This document shows positions 1-11,053 of a stretch of 64,000 nucleotides of DNA, piece after piece (positions within the stretch are counted from its first letter, which is position 1; every line of letters starts with the position of its first letter). A model generated the notes under the pieces. It was not told the DNA's origin. It worked only from the letters and a program-made list of their open reading frames with translations, and did not search any database. Made by a program: the position numbers and the translations under genes. Source of the DNA: Thermothelomyces thermophilus ATCC 42464 (Eukaryota > Ascomycota > Sordariomycetes > Sordariales > Chaetomiaceae); assembly GCF_000226095.1 (NCBI RefSeq), contig NC_016473.1, forward strand, positions 868,001 to 932,000, read 5' to 3'.

Positions 1-2478
1 TTTTCGGTGCTAGTTCGAGGAGTGAAATATAAAAAATATCTATCTATAGTCGTATAGATGATGGTAACAATAGTCGGTAGTTAGATGTCGAAATTCGTTC
101 TTTAATAACGAAGGGTCTGACCTTCTTAAAGTCTAGCTTCGTGCTTAGTCGTTTAGTTTACAGGTTTCGTATAATTAGGTAGACTTTGTCTCCCCTCTCT
201 AGGCAAGGTCCCTCGAGCCTATATTTGTTATAATAGTTCTTTATTCTAGTCCTGACAAACTCGAGTTCCTTTTTAAGCTTCTTATATAGTACGTGTATCT
301 ATTCTACTTTGACTGCTACTCTTGGCACTATAACCTCTAGTCCTTACCTAAGGTCTGCTTTATATCTGTAGTTCGCGAAGAACGGTGTAACTTTGGTCGT
401 TTCTGTTGGCGTCGTATTGTAAGCAAGTTGTACTATTGGCAATAGTATAACCTAGTCGTCTTGCTAGTAGTTGATATAAGAGTAGAGGTATTGCTTAATA
501 ACTTGGTTTAGTCGCTCCGTTTATCTATTGGTCTGTAGGTAATATGCTGTTGATAGCTTACTATTGATGCCTAATCGTCGTATTAACGCTTGCTAGAACT
601 TCGATATAAACTTGGTGTCTCTGTTAGTGATCTATTCTTGCGGCTAAGTATACACTAATGTAACTTGCTAATAGATTACGTCTGCTAGCTATTTAGCTGT
701 CTAGGACTCCTTATAGGGAAAGAAGTATACCTATTTAGTTAGGCGATCTACTATAGTAAGAATACTATCGTAGATTACTCCTATAGCCGTGTCCTTAGAT
801 TCTAGTAGCTTCGTAATAAAGTCTATCGTAACTAAACTCTATAGTTTGTCAGCTATTAGCAGTAGCTAAAGTAGCCTATACGGCTTGTATTATACCGTTT
901 TGCTTTAATTGCAGATGTCGTAGCTCCGTATAACTTCTTTAACTTATATTATTAACTATAGAAAGTCGTAGTATCTCTTGATTTATACAACGGTCTTTGT
1001 AACTCCCTTATATCCTCCGAGTTTTGACTTGTGGAGTTCTCGAATCATTCATAGCTATTGGTCTTTATTATGGATATACACTTTGCCTCGGTACTAGAGT
1101 TTCCTATCTTTCTCTTCTACTCCATTAGGTACTACTGGTCTAGGTGCTACTTAATACTATGCCTCGTTGATCCTTTCCTCTCGAAAGATTACGTAGCATT
1201 CTAGGAATAAGTCAAGTAGATTATCTTCTATAGGTATCTACGTTTCGTAATATAGCGTTCTGTCTATTCGTTCTTTGAACAATAGTAGTATTATTTCCGT
1301 TCGTCCTTCTATGTGATCCGTTCGTCAGCTTAAGATATCCGCTTGTACGTTCTCTTTACCCTTCTTATAACGGATCTCGAAGTTAAATTCCGCAAGGAAT
1401 TCTGCCTATTATATTTGTTGTCCGTTAAGTTCCTTCGTTATCATGAAGTATCGTAGGTTCTTGTAATCTATATACACTTGTACCGGTTTAATTGTACTAC
1501 TAAGGTATAGTCACTATTCCTTAAAAGCTTTAACAATCGCAAGTAGTTCCTTATTATAGATCAGATAATTGAGACATAGTCTATCAAGCTTCTTTAAAAA
1601 GAAGGCTATAGGATATAGCTTCCCTTGTTCGTCTTGTTATCCTAATTGTCCTCCGATGGCGTAGTCTGAAGCGTCCGTTTCTACCTCGAATGGCTTCTTA
1701 GGGTCTGGTAGTACTAGTACTAGATCTTTAGTAATAGTATTATAAATCTTTATAAATGCTTACTTATATCGCTCTTCCCATTAGAATTTAGCGTTCTTCC
1801 TAGTAAGTTTATATAAAGGTCGTATAATCGCTCTAAAGTTCCTAATGAATATCTGGTAGAAGTTCGTAAATCTGATAAAACTTCGTACTTCTATAACTAA
1901 TGTCAGTTATAGCTAATTCTTAATAGCTTTAACCTTTGAAGGTTCTATCTAGATTTATCCTAGGGATATTTCATATCCTAGAAACACCGTTTTCCTAATG
2001 TAGAATTTGCTCTTTTCCTTGTTAACTAATAGCTTATATACATATAGCGCGTCTAGCATTACTTTCACGTACTTCCGGTGTTTATCTGTCGTCTTAGAGA
2101 AGATAAGTATGTTGTCAAGATAATATACCGTAAATTTGTCGAGAAAGGGTCGGATAGCTTGATTAATCAGGGCTTAGAACGTTGCTAGCGCATTTGTAAG
2201 TCCGAATGGCATGATAAGGTACTTATAGTGGCTATAGGGCGTCCTAAAGGCCGTTTTCCACTTATCGCCTTCTTTGATTTATATATAGTTATAAGCCGAT
2301 AGTAAGTCAAGATATGTAAAATATTAGGCTCCTATTAACTAATCTTAGAGCCGTAAGATTAGTAGTAACAGGTATCGATTTTTCACGGTCTATTTATTAA
2401 GTTACTAATAGTCAATATATAACTATAGCTTTCTATCTTTCTTAGGTATAAATAGGATTAGGTAGCCTGCTAGCGATG
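1..2478 (-). pseudogene. H1 pol, distal part (RT, RNase H, integrase), RIP-degraded
   Basis: Read on the minus strand, this stretch follows the same order as the intact pol at 61633-64000 and then the integrase of the other copies: RT with YLDD near 2110, RNase H near 1400-1700, and integrase from about 1050 down to 100, where the family's conserved integrase C-terminal motifs appear. Glutamine and tryptophan codons are commonly TAG or TAA, which is the RIP signature. It cannot be translated through. The chromodomain and the antisense gene expected next lie outside the window to the left. The other half of this pol is at 10007-11053. Confidence 0.8.
2474..2478. repeat. Target site duplication CGATG of N1, left copy
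   Basis: CGATG precedes the first LTR base at 2479 and recurs directly after the last LTR base, at 10007-10011. This five-base duplication is what Ty3/gypsy integrases make. It proves that 2479-10006 is one inserted unit. Confidence 0.93.
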
Positions 2479-2899
2479 TATGACAAACCTAACTCAGACT
2501 TCTTCTAAAAGGGTCTAGACGGAGGTAGATTAAGCGGGGCAAGCAGGCAGGTCGTCTAAGGGATTCGGTAAAGCCAAAGGGTTCACAATAACACTAGAGT
2601 TGTCTCTCACAGTAATCCACAATGCTCGGTATAAGTACTATAATTGTAATTATTACTACTAGTGAACTCCCAGAGTCCACCATAACGAGTAACTATCTAT
2701 ATATATATATAATCCTGAGATTACTCTTTACCTAGTGATCCTTTGCCGTCTAGATTACGGCTATAGTAGTGATCCTATAGTATATAGATCACTTTGCCAA
2801 GCGTGATCCTTTCCTGATTAGTCCGTTCGTGCCTACTGTCCTATTAGCCTGTCAGGGGAGGCGGCTTAGGCAGCGTCCTGTATGCATATTTCCGTAACA
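2479..2899 (-). repeat. N1 3' LTR
   Basis: This 421-bp LTR begins (plus strand) with TATGAC, a RIP form of TGTGAC, and ends with TAACA, a RIP form of TGACA. It is the same length as the partner LTR at 9586-10006. The U3 array of inverted half-sites is at 2718-2809, with some half-sites changed from GATCAC to GATTAC. The polypurine tract of the element follows at 2900-2912, read as GGAGGGGCATCG on the minus strand. Confidence 0.92.
2718..2809. promoter_or_regulatory. U3 array of six alternating half-sites, N1 3' LTR
   Basis: Three 24-bp inverted units of the form (G/A)GAT(C/T)AC-N10-GTGATCC start at 2718, 2752 and 2786, a 34-bp period. Two left half-sites carry the C-to-T change of RIP, while the spacing is unchanged. 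The array lies about 210 bp upstream of the plus-strand gene at 3022. A role as binding sites is inference. Confidence 0.7.
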
Positions 2900-2916
2900 C
2901 GATGCCCCTCCTTCAA

Positions 2917-2935
2917 GGCTTTCGACCCGAAAGCC
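2917..2935. other. Perfect hairpin beside the polypurine tract (N1)
   Basis: GGCTTTCG-ACC-CGAAAGCC is an 8-bp perfect stem with a 3-nt loop, 18 bases inside the 3' LTR. The same hairpin occurs at 33016-33034 and 49329-49347. It would lie near the 3' end of the sense transcript and in the 5' leader of the antisense gene. Its function is unknown. Confidence 0.7.
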
Positions 2936-3021
2936 CATCTTAGGCCGTTTCAAATAGCGCTAATAACCCTTGGTAAGTTATCTCCCGTATTTCTCTCTTT
3001 CCTCTATATACTACTAACAAC

Positions 3022-3672
3022 ATGTCTCGTATAGCAAAGCGTTCGATAAAAAGATCTATAAAGACCAAGGAGCGCATTGCCCTGGCTGCTGCCATTAACG
3101 AGCTAGGGTTTGAAGTAATACCTTGTTCTCATTGTTTTTCTCGCGGCCTTTGCTGCCATATAATAGAGAGTTCTTCTTATTACGGCGAATGCGTTTGTCA
3201 CAGAAGGTTATACAATAGTTCTAGGGTTCTAGTCTCGTCTTATCTATATTCCCTTATTAGTATATTTTTTCCTATACTAACTTCTATAGTGTCCTATATT
3301 GTAAATAAATTAAAGCGCCTCGACTAATTAGAACAAGATGCTAAGGAGGCTCTCTGTGCCGACCGCGATTCGTTGGTAAAAGCGTAGCGTCGTCTAGATA
3401 AGTCTCTAGCTCGTTTAGACTATATTTGTCGTTAAAAGCGATCGTTGTTATCTTAAGGGTCAGAGATAGTCTGCCAGGGTCTTACGTCTTTGGATAAATT
3501 AGAAGAGGTGGAATAGTAGGAATTAGGAGCGGTTCTAGGTATGTAGCTTAATAGTAACGTTAACGTTATTAACTAAGGCGCCGTCTTTAATTCTATCCCG
3601 GTTTTGCCTTTAGTTGATCTAGGTTCTGCTAATAGAACTATTCTAGTTTCTTAGGGTAGTTCAAATTCTTAA
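3022..3672 (+). pseudogene. Antisense accessory gene of N1, zinc-cluster-like protein, RIP stops
   Basis: An ATG at 3022 opens a frame on the strand opposite to gag-pol, 122 bp from the 3' LTR. The open part runs 101 codons to a stop at 3325-3327. The same frame then continues with recognisable sequence to TAA at 3670-3672, so the ancestral protein was about 216 residues. It starts MSRIAKRSIKRSIKTKER, followed by ALAAAINELGFEV and a cysteine cluster at about residues 36-65. Allowing for Cys-to-Tyr RIP changes, the spacing is C-x2-C-x6-C-x8-C-x2-C-x6-C, the pattern of fungal Zn2Cys6 DNA-binding domains. A predicted helical, Leu/Arg-rich region (LDELEEVE-like) follows. Its 3' end overlaps the end of pol tail-to-tail. 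The best sister copy is at 49434-50083. The DNA-binding role is inference. Confidence 0.72.
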
Positions 3673-6600
3673 CTAGTTCCTATAAGTTATCTTCTAATCT
3701 AAAATTAAGCTATTTAACTAGGTACTGCAGTTCCCTATTAATAATATATAAATCTAGAATTTCTTCGATGTCCTATTCTTCTTCCTTGTCTTCTGCTTTA
3801 ATATATATAGCAACCTTAACATTTTTCGGTGCTAGTTCAAGAAGCGAAATATAAGAAACATCTATCTATAGTCGTATAGATAATAATAACGATAGTCGGT
3901 AGTTAGATATCGAAATTCGTTCTTTGATAACGAAGGGTCTAACCTTCTTAAAGTCTAGCTTCGTACTTGGTCGTTTGGTTCGCAAGTTTTGTGCGATTAG
4001 GTAGACTTTGTCTCCCCTCTCTAGGCAAGGTCCCTTGAGCCTGTGTTTATCATAGTAGTTCTTTATTCTGGTTCTGACAAACTCGAGTTCTTTTTTGAGC
4101 TTTTCATATAGTACGTACATTTGTTCTACTTTAATTACTGCTCTTGGCACTGTAACCTCTAGCCCTTGCCTAAGGTCTGCTTTATATCTGTAGTTCGCAA
4201 AGAACGGTATAACTTTAGTCATTTCTATCGGCGTCGTATTATAGGCAAGTTATACTATTAGTAACAGTATGACCTAGTTATCTTGCTAGTAGCTAACGTA
4301 AGAATAGAGATATTGCTTGATAACTTGGTTTAGTCGCTCTATTTGTCTATTAGTCTGTAGGTAATATGCCGTTAATAGCTTACTATTAACGCCTAATCAT
4401 CGCATTAACGCTTGCTAGAACTTCGATGCGAACTTGGTATCTCTATCGGTGATCTATTCTTACGGCTAAGCATACACTGATGTAACTTGCCAATAGATTA
4501 TATCTACTAGCTGTTTAGCTATCTAGGACTCCTTATAGGGAAAGAAGTATGCCTATTTAGTCAGGCGATCTACTATAGTAAGAATATTATTATAGATTAC
4601 TCCTATAGCCATGTCCTTAGATTCTAGCAGCTTTATAATAAAGTCCATCGTGACTAAACTCTATGGTTTGTCAGCTGTTGGTAGTAGCTAAAGTAGCCTA
4701 TACGGCTTATATCATGCCGTTTTGCTTCGATTACAAATGTCATAATTCTATATAACTTCCTTAACCCGTACCGTTAACTATAGAAAGTCATAGTGTCTCT
4801 TGACTTATACAATAGTCTTTATAACTCCCTTGTATCCTCCGAGTTTTAACTTGTAGAGTTCTCGAATCATTTGTAGCTATTAGTCTTTATTATAGATATA
4901 CGCTTTACCTCGGTACTAGAGTTTCCCATCTTTTTCTTCTACTCCATCAGGTACCACTAGTCCGGGTGCTACTTGATACTATACCTCGTTAATCCTCTCC
5001 TCTCAAAAGATTATACAGCATTCTAGGAACGAGTCAAGTAGATCATCTTCTACGGGTGTCTACGTTTTATGATATAGCATTCCGTCTGTTCGTTCCTTGA
5101 ACAATAGTAATATTGTTCCTGTTTGTCCTTTCGTGTGATCCGTTCGTCGGCTTAAGATGTCCGCTCGTACATTCTCTTTGCCCTTCTTGTAGCAGATCTC
5201 AAAGTTAAATTCCACGAGGAATTCTACCTATTGTATTTGTCGTCTGTTAAGTTCTTTTGTCATTATAAAGTATTATAGGTTCTTATAATCTATATATATT
5301 TGTACCGGTTTAATTATACCGTTAAGGTATAGTCGCTATTCCTTAAAGGCTTCGATAATTACAAGTAGTTCCTTATCGTGAATCGGATAATTAAGATATG
5401 GTCTATTGAGCTTCTTTAAAAAGAAGGCTATAGGATATAACTTCCCTTGTTTATCTCATTATCCTAATTGTCCTCCGATAGCGTAGTCTGAAGCGTCCGT
5501 TTCTACCTCGAATGGCTTCTTAGGGTCTAGTAGTACTAGTATTAGATCTTTAGTAATAGCATTATAGATCTATATAAATGCTTACTCGTGTCGCTCTTCC
5601 TATTAGAACTTAGTATTCTTCTTAGTAAGTTCGTACAAAGGTCGTATAATCGCTCTAAAGTTCCTAATGAACATTTGGTAGAAGTTCGTAAATCCGATGA
5701 AGCTTCGTACTTCCGTAACTAACGTCGGTTATAGCCAATTCTTAATGGCTTTAACCTTTAAAGGTTCTATCCGAATTTGTCCTAGGGATATTTCATATCC
5801 TAGAAATACTATTTTTCTAACATAGAATTTGCTCTTTTCCTTATTAACTAATAGCTTATATACGTATAGCGTGTCTAGTACTGCTTTTATATACTTCCGG
5901 TGTTTGTCTATCGTCTTAGAGAAGATAAGTATATTGTCAAGATAATATACCGCAAATTTGTCGAGAAAGGGTCGGATAGCTTGATCAATTAGGGCTTAGA
6001 ACGTTGCCGGTGCGTTTATAAGTCTAAATAGCATGACGAGGTACTTGTAGTGGCTATAGGGTGTCCTAAAGGCCGTTTTCCACTCGTCGCCTTCTTTAAT
6101 CTATATATAGTTATAGGCCGATAGCAAGTCAAGACGCGTGAAATATTAGGCTCCTGCTAACTAATCTCGGAGCTATAAGATCAGTAGTAACAGGTATCGG
6201 TTTTTCATAGTCTATTCATTAAGTTACTAATAGTCAATATATAACTATAGCTTTCCGTCTTTCTTAGGCATAAATAGGATTAGGTAGCCTACTAGTAATG
6301 TCGATAGGTAGATATATCCTCTTCAAAGGTTCTCCTCCAAATATCGCTTAAGTTCTTCATTCTATATCTAGCTTATATAGTAAATCTTAAAGAACTTTAG
6401 TTATGCTCCTTCCTTGAGCTTGATCTCGTGATCCTATAGGCTATGTTCTAGTAATCCTTCTAGATACTTCGGTTCGAATGCTAGGTATCCCTTGTACTCC
6501 TTCGGTACTTCCCTAGTCTTGTCTCGTCTCTCGGTTTTCTAATAGTATACGAACTTGGTTCTATCTATAGTGATACTAGCGATTTCTCCTGTCTCAACCT

Positions 6601-7342
6601 ACTACTCTAATTATAGTGCTCTACATTCGTCAACGGAGAGAATAGCTATCGGCGATTTAGCTTGTTCCTCCTGTCGCGATATCGATGTCGTTATGCTGCC
6701 TCTTCTAGAGTCTATAGTAGTCTGTCTACCACTGTCCGTCTCTTATAGTGGATCCGTAGGATATGCCTTTCTCTGAGCATCGTCCGCTTGCGATCCTTAC
6801 GTGCTCCCTATCTCGCTAGTTGAATATGACTCCGTTTAGGGTCGCAGGTAGCTACCATTCTTCTAGCTAATGTCCGGGTCGTAATCTTTATACTATAGTA
6901 ACCCTAATATTATGTCTTTGTCGTTGCCTATGTCTATAATGCTAAATATGACTACTATAGTCTTCCCTGCCATAGTGATATCGATCGGTTCGGTCTCTCT
7001 ATATACCTATTGCGTTAGAAATGGCCCTTTGACTATACTATACTTCTACTTCATTCTCTAGAGTATCTATAGCTAATTTACAAGTGTCGGCGAAATCAGG
7101 TTTATCTCTGCTCTACTATCTATTAGTACGAGCATTTCGTGCTGTTTCTATTATACTATTATCTATAGTCGCTTGTCTTGCCGCCGTCGTCTAAAGATTG
7201 CGGCGATTTCCTATGTTTCTACTAGGAGGTCTTGATATAGTGGTCTCTTACACTAGTCCCTCCTATACTATGCTACTACTCGCCGCTACGCGGGCATTAA
7301 TGGTTTCTAGGCCCCTTAAAGGGCCCTAACCCGTTTCCTAGG
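3587..7342 (-). pseudogene. N1 pol (PR-RT-RH-IN-chromodomain), RIP-degraded
   Basis: On the minus strand this follows the frameshift heptamer (RIP form AGGAAAC at 7333-7339). It carries protease, RT, RNase H and integrase in the standard Ty3/gypsy order. An uninterrupted integrase C-terminal segment at 3866-4222 reads TKVIPFFANYRYKADLRQG and onward. A chromodomain follows at about 3625-3780 (motifs like ILD...YLVKW...DN..E.V.N). The RIP-created stop is at 3587-3589; the sister copy N5 suggests the original stop lay slightly further on. Many internal stops replace Gln and Trp. Integrase plus chromodomain would have placed the element in H3K9-methylated chromatin, as in other chromoviruses. Confidence 0.85.
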
Positions 7343-9558
7343 TTAGTGCTAACCTCTTTAGTTATTTGGCTAATAGTAGCTTCGTCGATCGTACTTATTT
7401 CCGTAAGCCATTAAGTGCTTATAGCTTCCTACTATTAGGTCTGTTCTGCTTTCTATCGTATATGCTATAGCTTCGTCTAAAGCTCCCGAATTCGCAATTT
7501 CTTTTTGTCTACGTAATAGAGGCAATCGTTGCTCTAGCACAAGTCCTATATGTCTCGTCCGGTTCCGTAGTGCCTAGGCCAGGCTCGTTTTAGAACTACT
7601 GTAATACCTTCTAAATTACAGGCTTCGATCTTCTAGAGCAATTCGGCTGCTCTGTTTCCTATATCGTAGACCTATTCTATAGGGTATAAGCTTCTATCCT
7701 CATTTCCTTATTAGGTCGGCCAGTAATTGTTTTCGAATTTGTCACGGAAGTGGTATCGGCATTCGTATGCTATATACTAGAACCAGGGCACTTGTGTATA
7801 TGCCTTATGTCGAGGGTATAGTCATGTAGCGTCGCCCGGGAGGTATTAGAATTCTTTCCCGAATCCTTCCTATTATACGTAGACCATAGGTACTCTAGTG
7901 CTAATATAGGAGTGTTTCTTCTAGTAGCTTTCCTATATACGTTTGTCTTTTCCGTGGTTCGTGTGTATAAACTGGTATTCCGGGTTCTATATGTCGTTAC
8001 TAAGTTGCTAATCGTCAAGGTACTCGGCATAGCTATCAGGCCTATTATATATTACAAGCTATTCTCCTTTAATAGCTTCTATAATACGTTAGAGTTCCCT
8101 CATTTTGTCCTTTATCTTATTGCTCTACTAGGCAAGTCAAGTTAAGCGCCTATCCTATTTATATAGTTCCGTATTAAGTCGGAAAACTTCGTTATAGTAC
8201 CATTTAATTCGTTCCTAGAGGAATAGAGCATTAGGTCTAGGTCTTTCGATTCCTTAGGTATTAGTTATCTACGATCTATCCCGCCTCTATATAACTGTGA
8301 AACCTTACTACCTTAAGGCTAGGAGAATTGAAATTGGTAGTACGTACTCTCCTACCGTGTCCTATTCAGCAAGATCTATCTCTAGGTCTATAGTGACTAG
8401 TTTGGAGTATGGTGCTTATTCGTCTTTACCGTTGCCGTTGTGTCCGAAACTGTCCGTGTCACTATCCTTGTTTTTATAGCTTATAGCCGCTACTTCGATA
8501 ACGTCCTTAGTAGCTTCGTCAATAGTCATAATTTCCTTTCTAGGGGTTAGTTTCTATTCTTTCTTCAGGCTCTAGCATTCTCGCTTGTAGTGCCCTTTCT
8601 TTCCGTAGTTATAGCAGGTAACATTAGACTTGTCTTTGGTCGTCTTCTTCTAATCCTGCTTCTACGCTACATCTATATCTATAGCTCTAGGGTACGTCCT
8701 ATACGAGGTACTAACATACGCTCGCTTTTTCTTATTGTTAGCCTTAACTATAGTTCCGTTTATTTGACCTCGTTTCTGCTGCTCTTGTATATAGAGTTAA
8801 TTATCGATCTTAATAGCCTACGCGATATATTCGTCTAGAGTCTTAGGCCGATTATACTTATATAGCTCGTCCTTGACCTTTTCCTTTAGGCCATTATAGA
8901 ACAATTACATTAACGCCTTATTATTAAGCTAAGACTTGAGTATATCCTGTCTAAACTATATAGTATAAGAGGCTACTAACTTGGTCTATTAGAGATTAGC
9001 AAGTCTTTCTTACATATAAATCTTCTTATCTTTGTCGCCAAAAACTTTCTAAAGCTCTTCTTCGAAACGGTCGTAAGATTAGAAGACTGCCTATATAAAC
9101 GCGTCTCGGTCGTTTTCGTCTTCCTTAATGAGATAGTCATTCTATATAGGCTCGAACTATCTAAGTGCCTTGCCCTCTAGTCTCGTAGCTATATAGAGGA
9201 CTTTAGCTTTGTCGTCCGGAAACTTGTCGTCATTAAGCTAGAAGTAGGATCGGAGGTTTGTTAGGAATCCTACAAGATCCTCTTTGGTTCCTCTGTATTT
9301 GCTAGGTAGTTTAATCTTAATATGCTTCGCTTTAGTGCCCTCGAGTACCTCGATTTTGGTATAGGCCTTGTTAACTAACTTCTACGAGTACTTTTCGCGG
9401 TTCTCGAGTTCCTTAATTTGAGCTTAAGTAGTCTTATCTCTCTAGTCTAACTTCTAGATCTGCTGCTAGAGTTAACCAAGCTAAGCAAGCAGCTGTTCGG
9501 CTATAACGTTAGTAGCTATATCGATGTCAAGGTCGAAGTCACCTCCATTCTAAACCAT
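7297..9558 (-). pseudogene. N1 gag, RIP-degraded, full length
   Basis: From ATG at 9558 to TAA at 7297 the frame is 2262 nt, exactly the length of the intact gag at 59417-61678. It aligns throughout: N-terminal coiled coil, the retrotransposon gag domain, the zinc knuckle near 8600-8640, and the long C-terminal extension. Stops from RIP are frequent. The 27-nt distance from start codon to 5' LTR matches the intact copy. Confidence 0.88.
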
Positions 9559-9585
9559 AATAGAACAAAGGGAGTAGTAACAACG

Positions 9586-10006
9586 TGTGACAAACCTAAC
9601 TCAGACTTCTTCTGAAAGGGTCTAGACGGAGGTAGATTGAGCGGGGCAAGCGGGCAGGTTATCTAAGGGATTTGGTGAAGCTAAAGGGTTTATAATAACA
9701 CTAGAGTTATCTCTTATAGTAATCCGCAATGCTCGGTATAAGTACTGTGATTGTGATTGTTACCACTGGTAAACTCCCGGAGTCTACTATAACGAGTGAC
9801 TATCTACATATATATATAATCCTGAGATCACTCTTTACCTAGTGATCCTTTGCCGTCTAGATCACGGCTGTGGTAGTGATCCTATAGTGTATAGATCACT
9901 TTGCCAAGCGTGATCCTTTCCTGATTGGTCCGTTCGTGCCTGCTGTCCTATTGGCCTATCGGGGGAGGCGGCTCAGGCGGCGTCCTGTATGTATATTTCT
10001 GTGACA
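9586..10006 (-). repeat. N1 5' LTR
   Basis: This 421-bp LTR begins TGTGAC and ends TGACA on the plus strand. It is less RIP-altered than its partner. The U3 half-site array lies at 9825-9916, again with a 34-bp period. The target duplication CGATG follows at 10007-10011. The self-priming site AGTAGTAACAA (RIP form; plus strand) sits two bases outside the LTR. Confidence 0.93.
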
Positions 10007-11053
10007 CGATGTCAACAGGCGGATATATCCTCTTCGAAGGTTCTCCTCTAAATATTGCTTAAGTTCTTCGTTCTATATCTAGCTTGTATAATAAATCTTA
10101 AAGAACTTTAGTTATACTCCTTCCTTAAGCTTGATCTTATGATTCTATAGGCCGTGTTCTAGTAATCCTTCTAGATACTTCGGTTCGAATGCTAGGTGTC
10201 CTTTGTATTCCTTTGGTACTTCCCTAGTCTTGTCCTATTTCTCGGTTTTCTAATAGTATACGAACTTGGTTCTGTCTATAGCGATACTAGCGATTTCTCC
10301 TATCTTAACCTACTACTCTAATTACAATGCTCTATATTCGTCAATGGAAAGAATAGCTATTAGTAGTTTAGCTCGTTCCTCCTATTATAATATCGATATC
10401 GTTATACCGCCTCTTCTAGAGTCTATAGTAGTCTACCTGCCACTATCTGTCTCTTGTAGTAGATCCGTAGGATATGCCTTCCCTTAAGCATCGTCTACTT
10501 GCGATCCTTGCGTACTCCCTATCTTACTAGTTAAATACGACTCTATTCGGGGTTATAGGTAGCTACTATTCTTCTAGCTAATGTCTAGGTCGTAATCTTC
10601 ATACTATAGTAACCCTAATATTATATCTTTGTCGTTACCTATATCTACGATGCTAAATACGATTACTATAGTCTTCCTTACCATAGTAATATTAATCGGT
10701 TCGGTCTCCCTATATACCTATTACATCAGAAATAGCCCTTTGACTATACTATACTTCTGCTTCATTCTCTAGGGTATCTGTAGCTAATTTACAAGCGTCG
10801 GCGAAATCAGGTTTATCTCTGCTTTACTATCTACTAGTATAAGCATTTCGTGCTGTTTCTATTGTGCTGTTATCTATAGTCGTTTGTCTTGCTGCTGTCG
10901 TCCAAAGATTACGGCGATTTCCTATGTTTCTGCTAGGAGGTCTCGGTATAGTGGTCTCTTATGCTAGTTCTTCCTGTACTATGCTATCACTTGCCGCTAT
11001 ACAGGCGTTAATGGTTTCTAGGCCCCTTAAAGGGCCCTAACCCGTTTCCTAGG
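10007..11053 (-). pseudogene. H1 pol, proximal part (protease and start of RT)
   Basis: This is the first third of H1 pol on the minus strand, from the frameshift region (heptamer RIP form at 11044-11050) to the point where N1 inserted, just before the RT motif that reads PSTSPAGYPI in the intact copy. It starts with the CGATG target duplication. RIP stops are frequent. The rest of the gene is at 1-2478. Confidence 0.82.

Larger units (their letters stand above)
2479..10006 (-). mobile_element. Element N1, full-length family A chromovirus inserted in H1, RIP-mutated
   Basis: N1 is a complete 7528-bp element on the minus strand, with two LTRs of equal length (421 bp each) and the CGATG duplication. 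From right to left it holds the 5' LTR, a 27-nt leader, gag, the frameshift signal, pol with chromodomain, then an oppositely oriented gene and the 3' LTR. Its U3 type (GGATCAC/GTGATCC array) is shared with N4 and N5. Scattered stop codons from RIP prevent expression. Because N1 lies within H1, it is the younger of the two. Confidence 0.93.
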
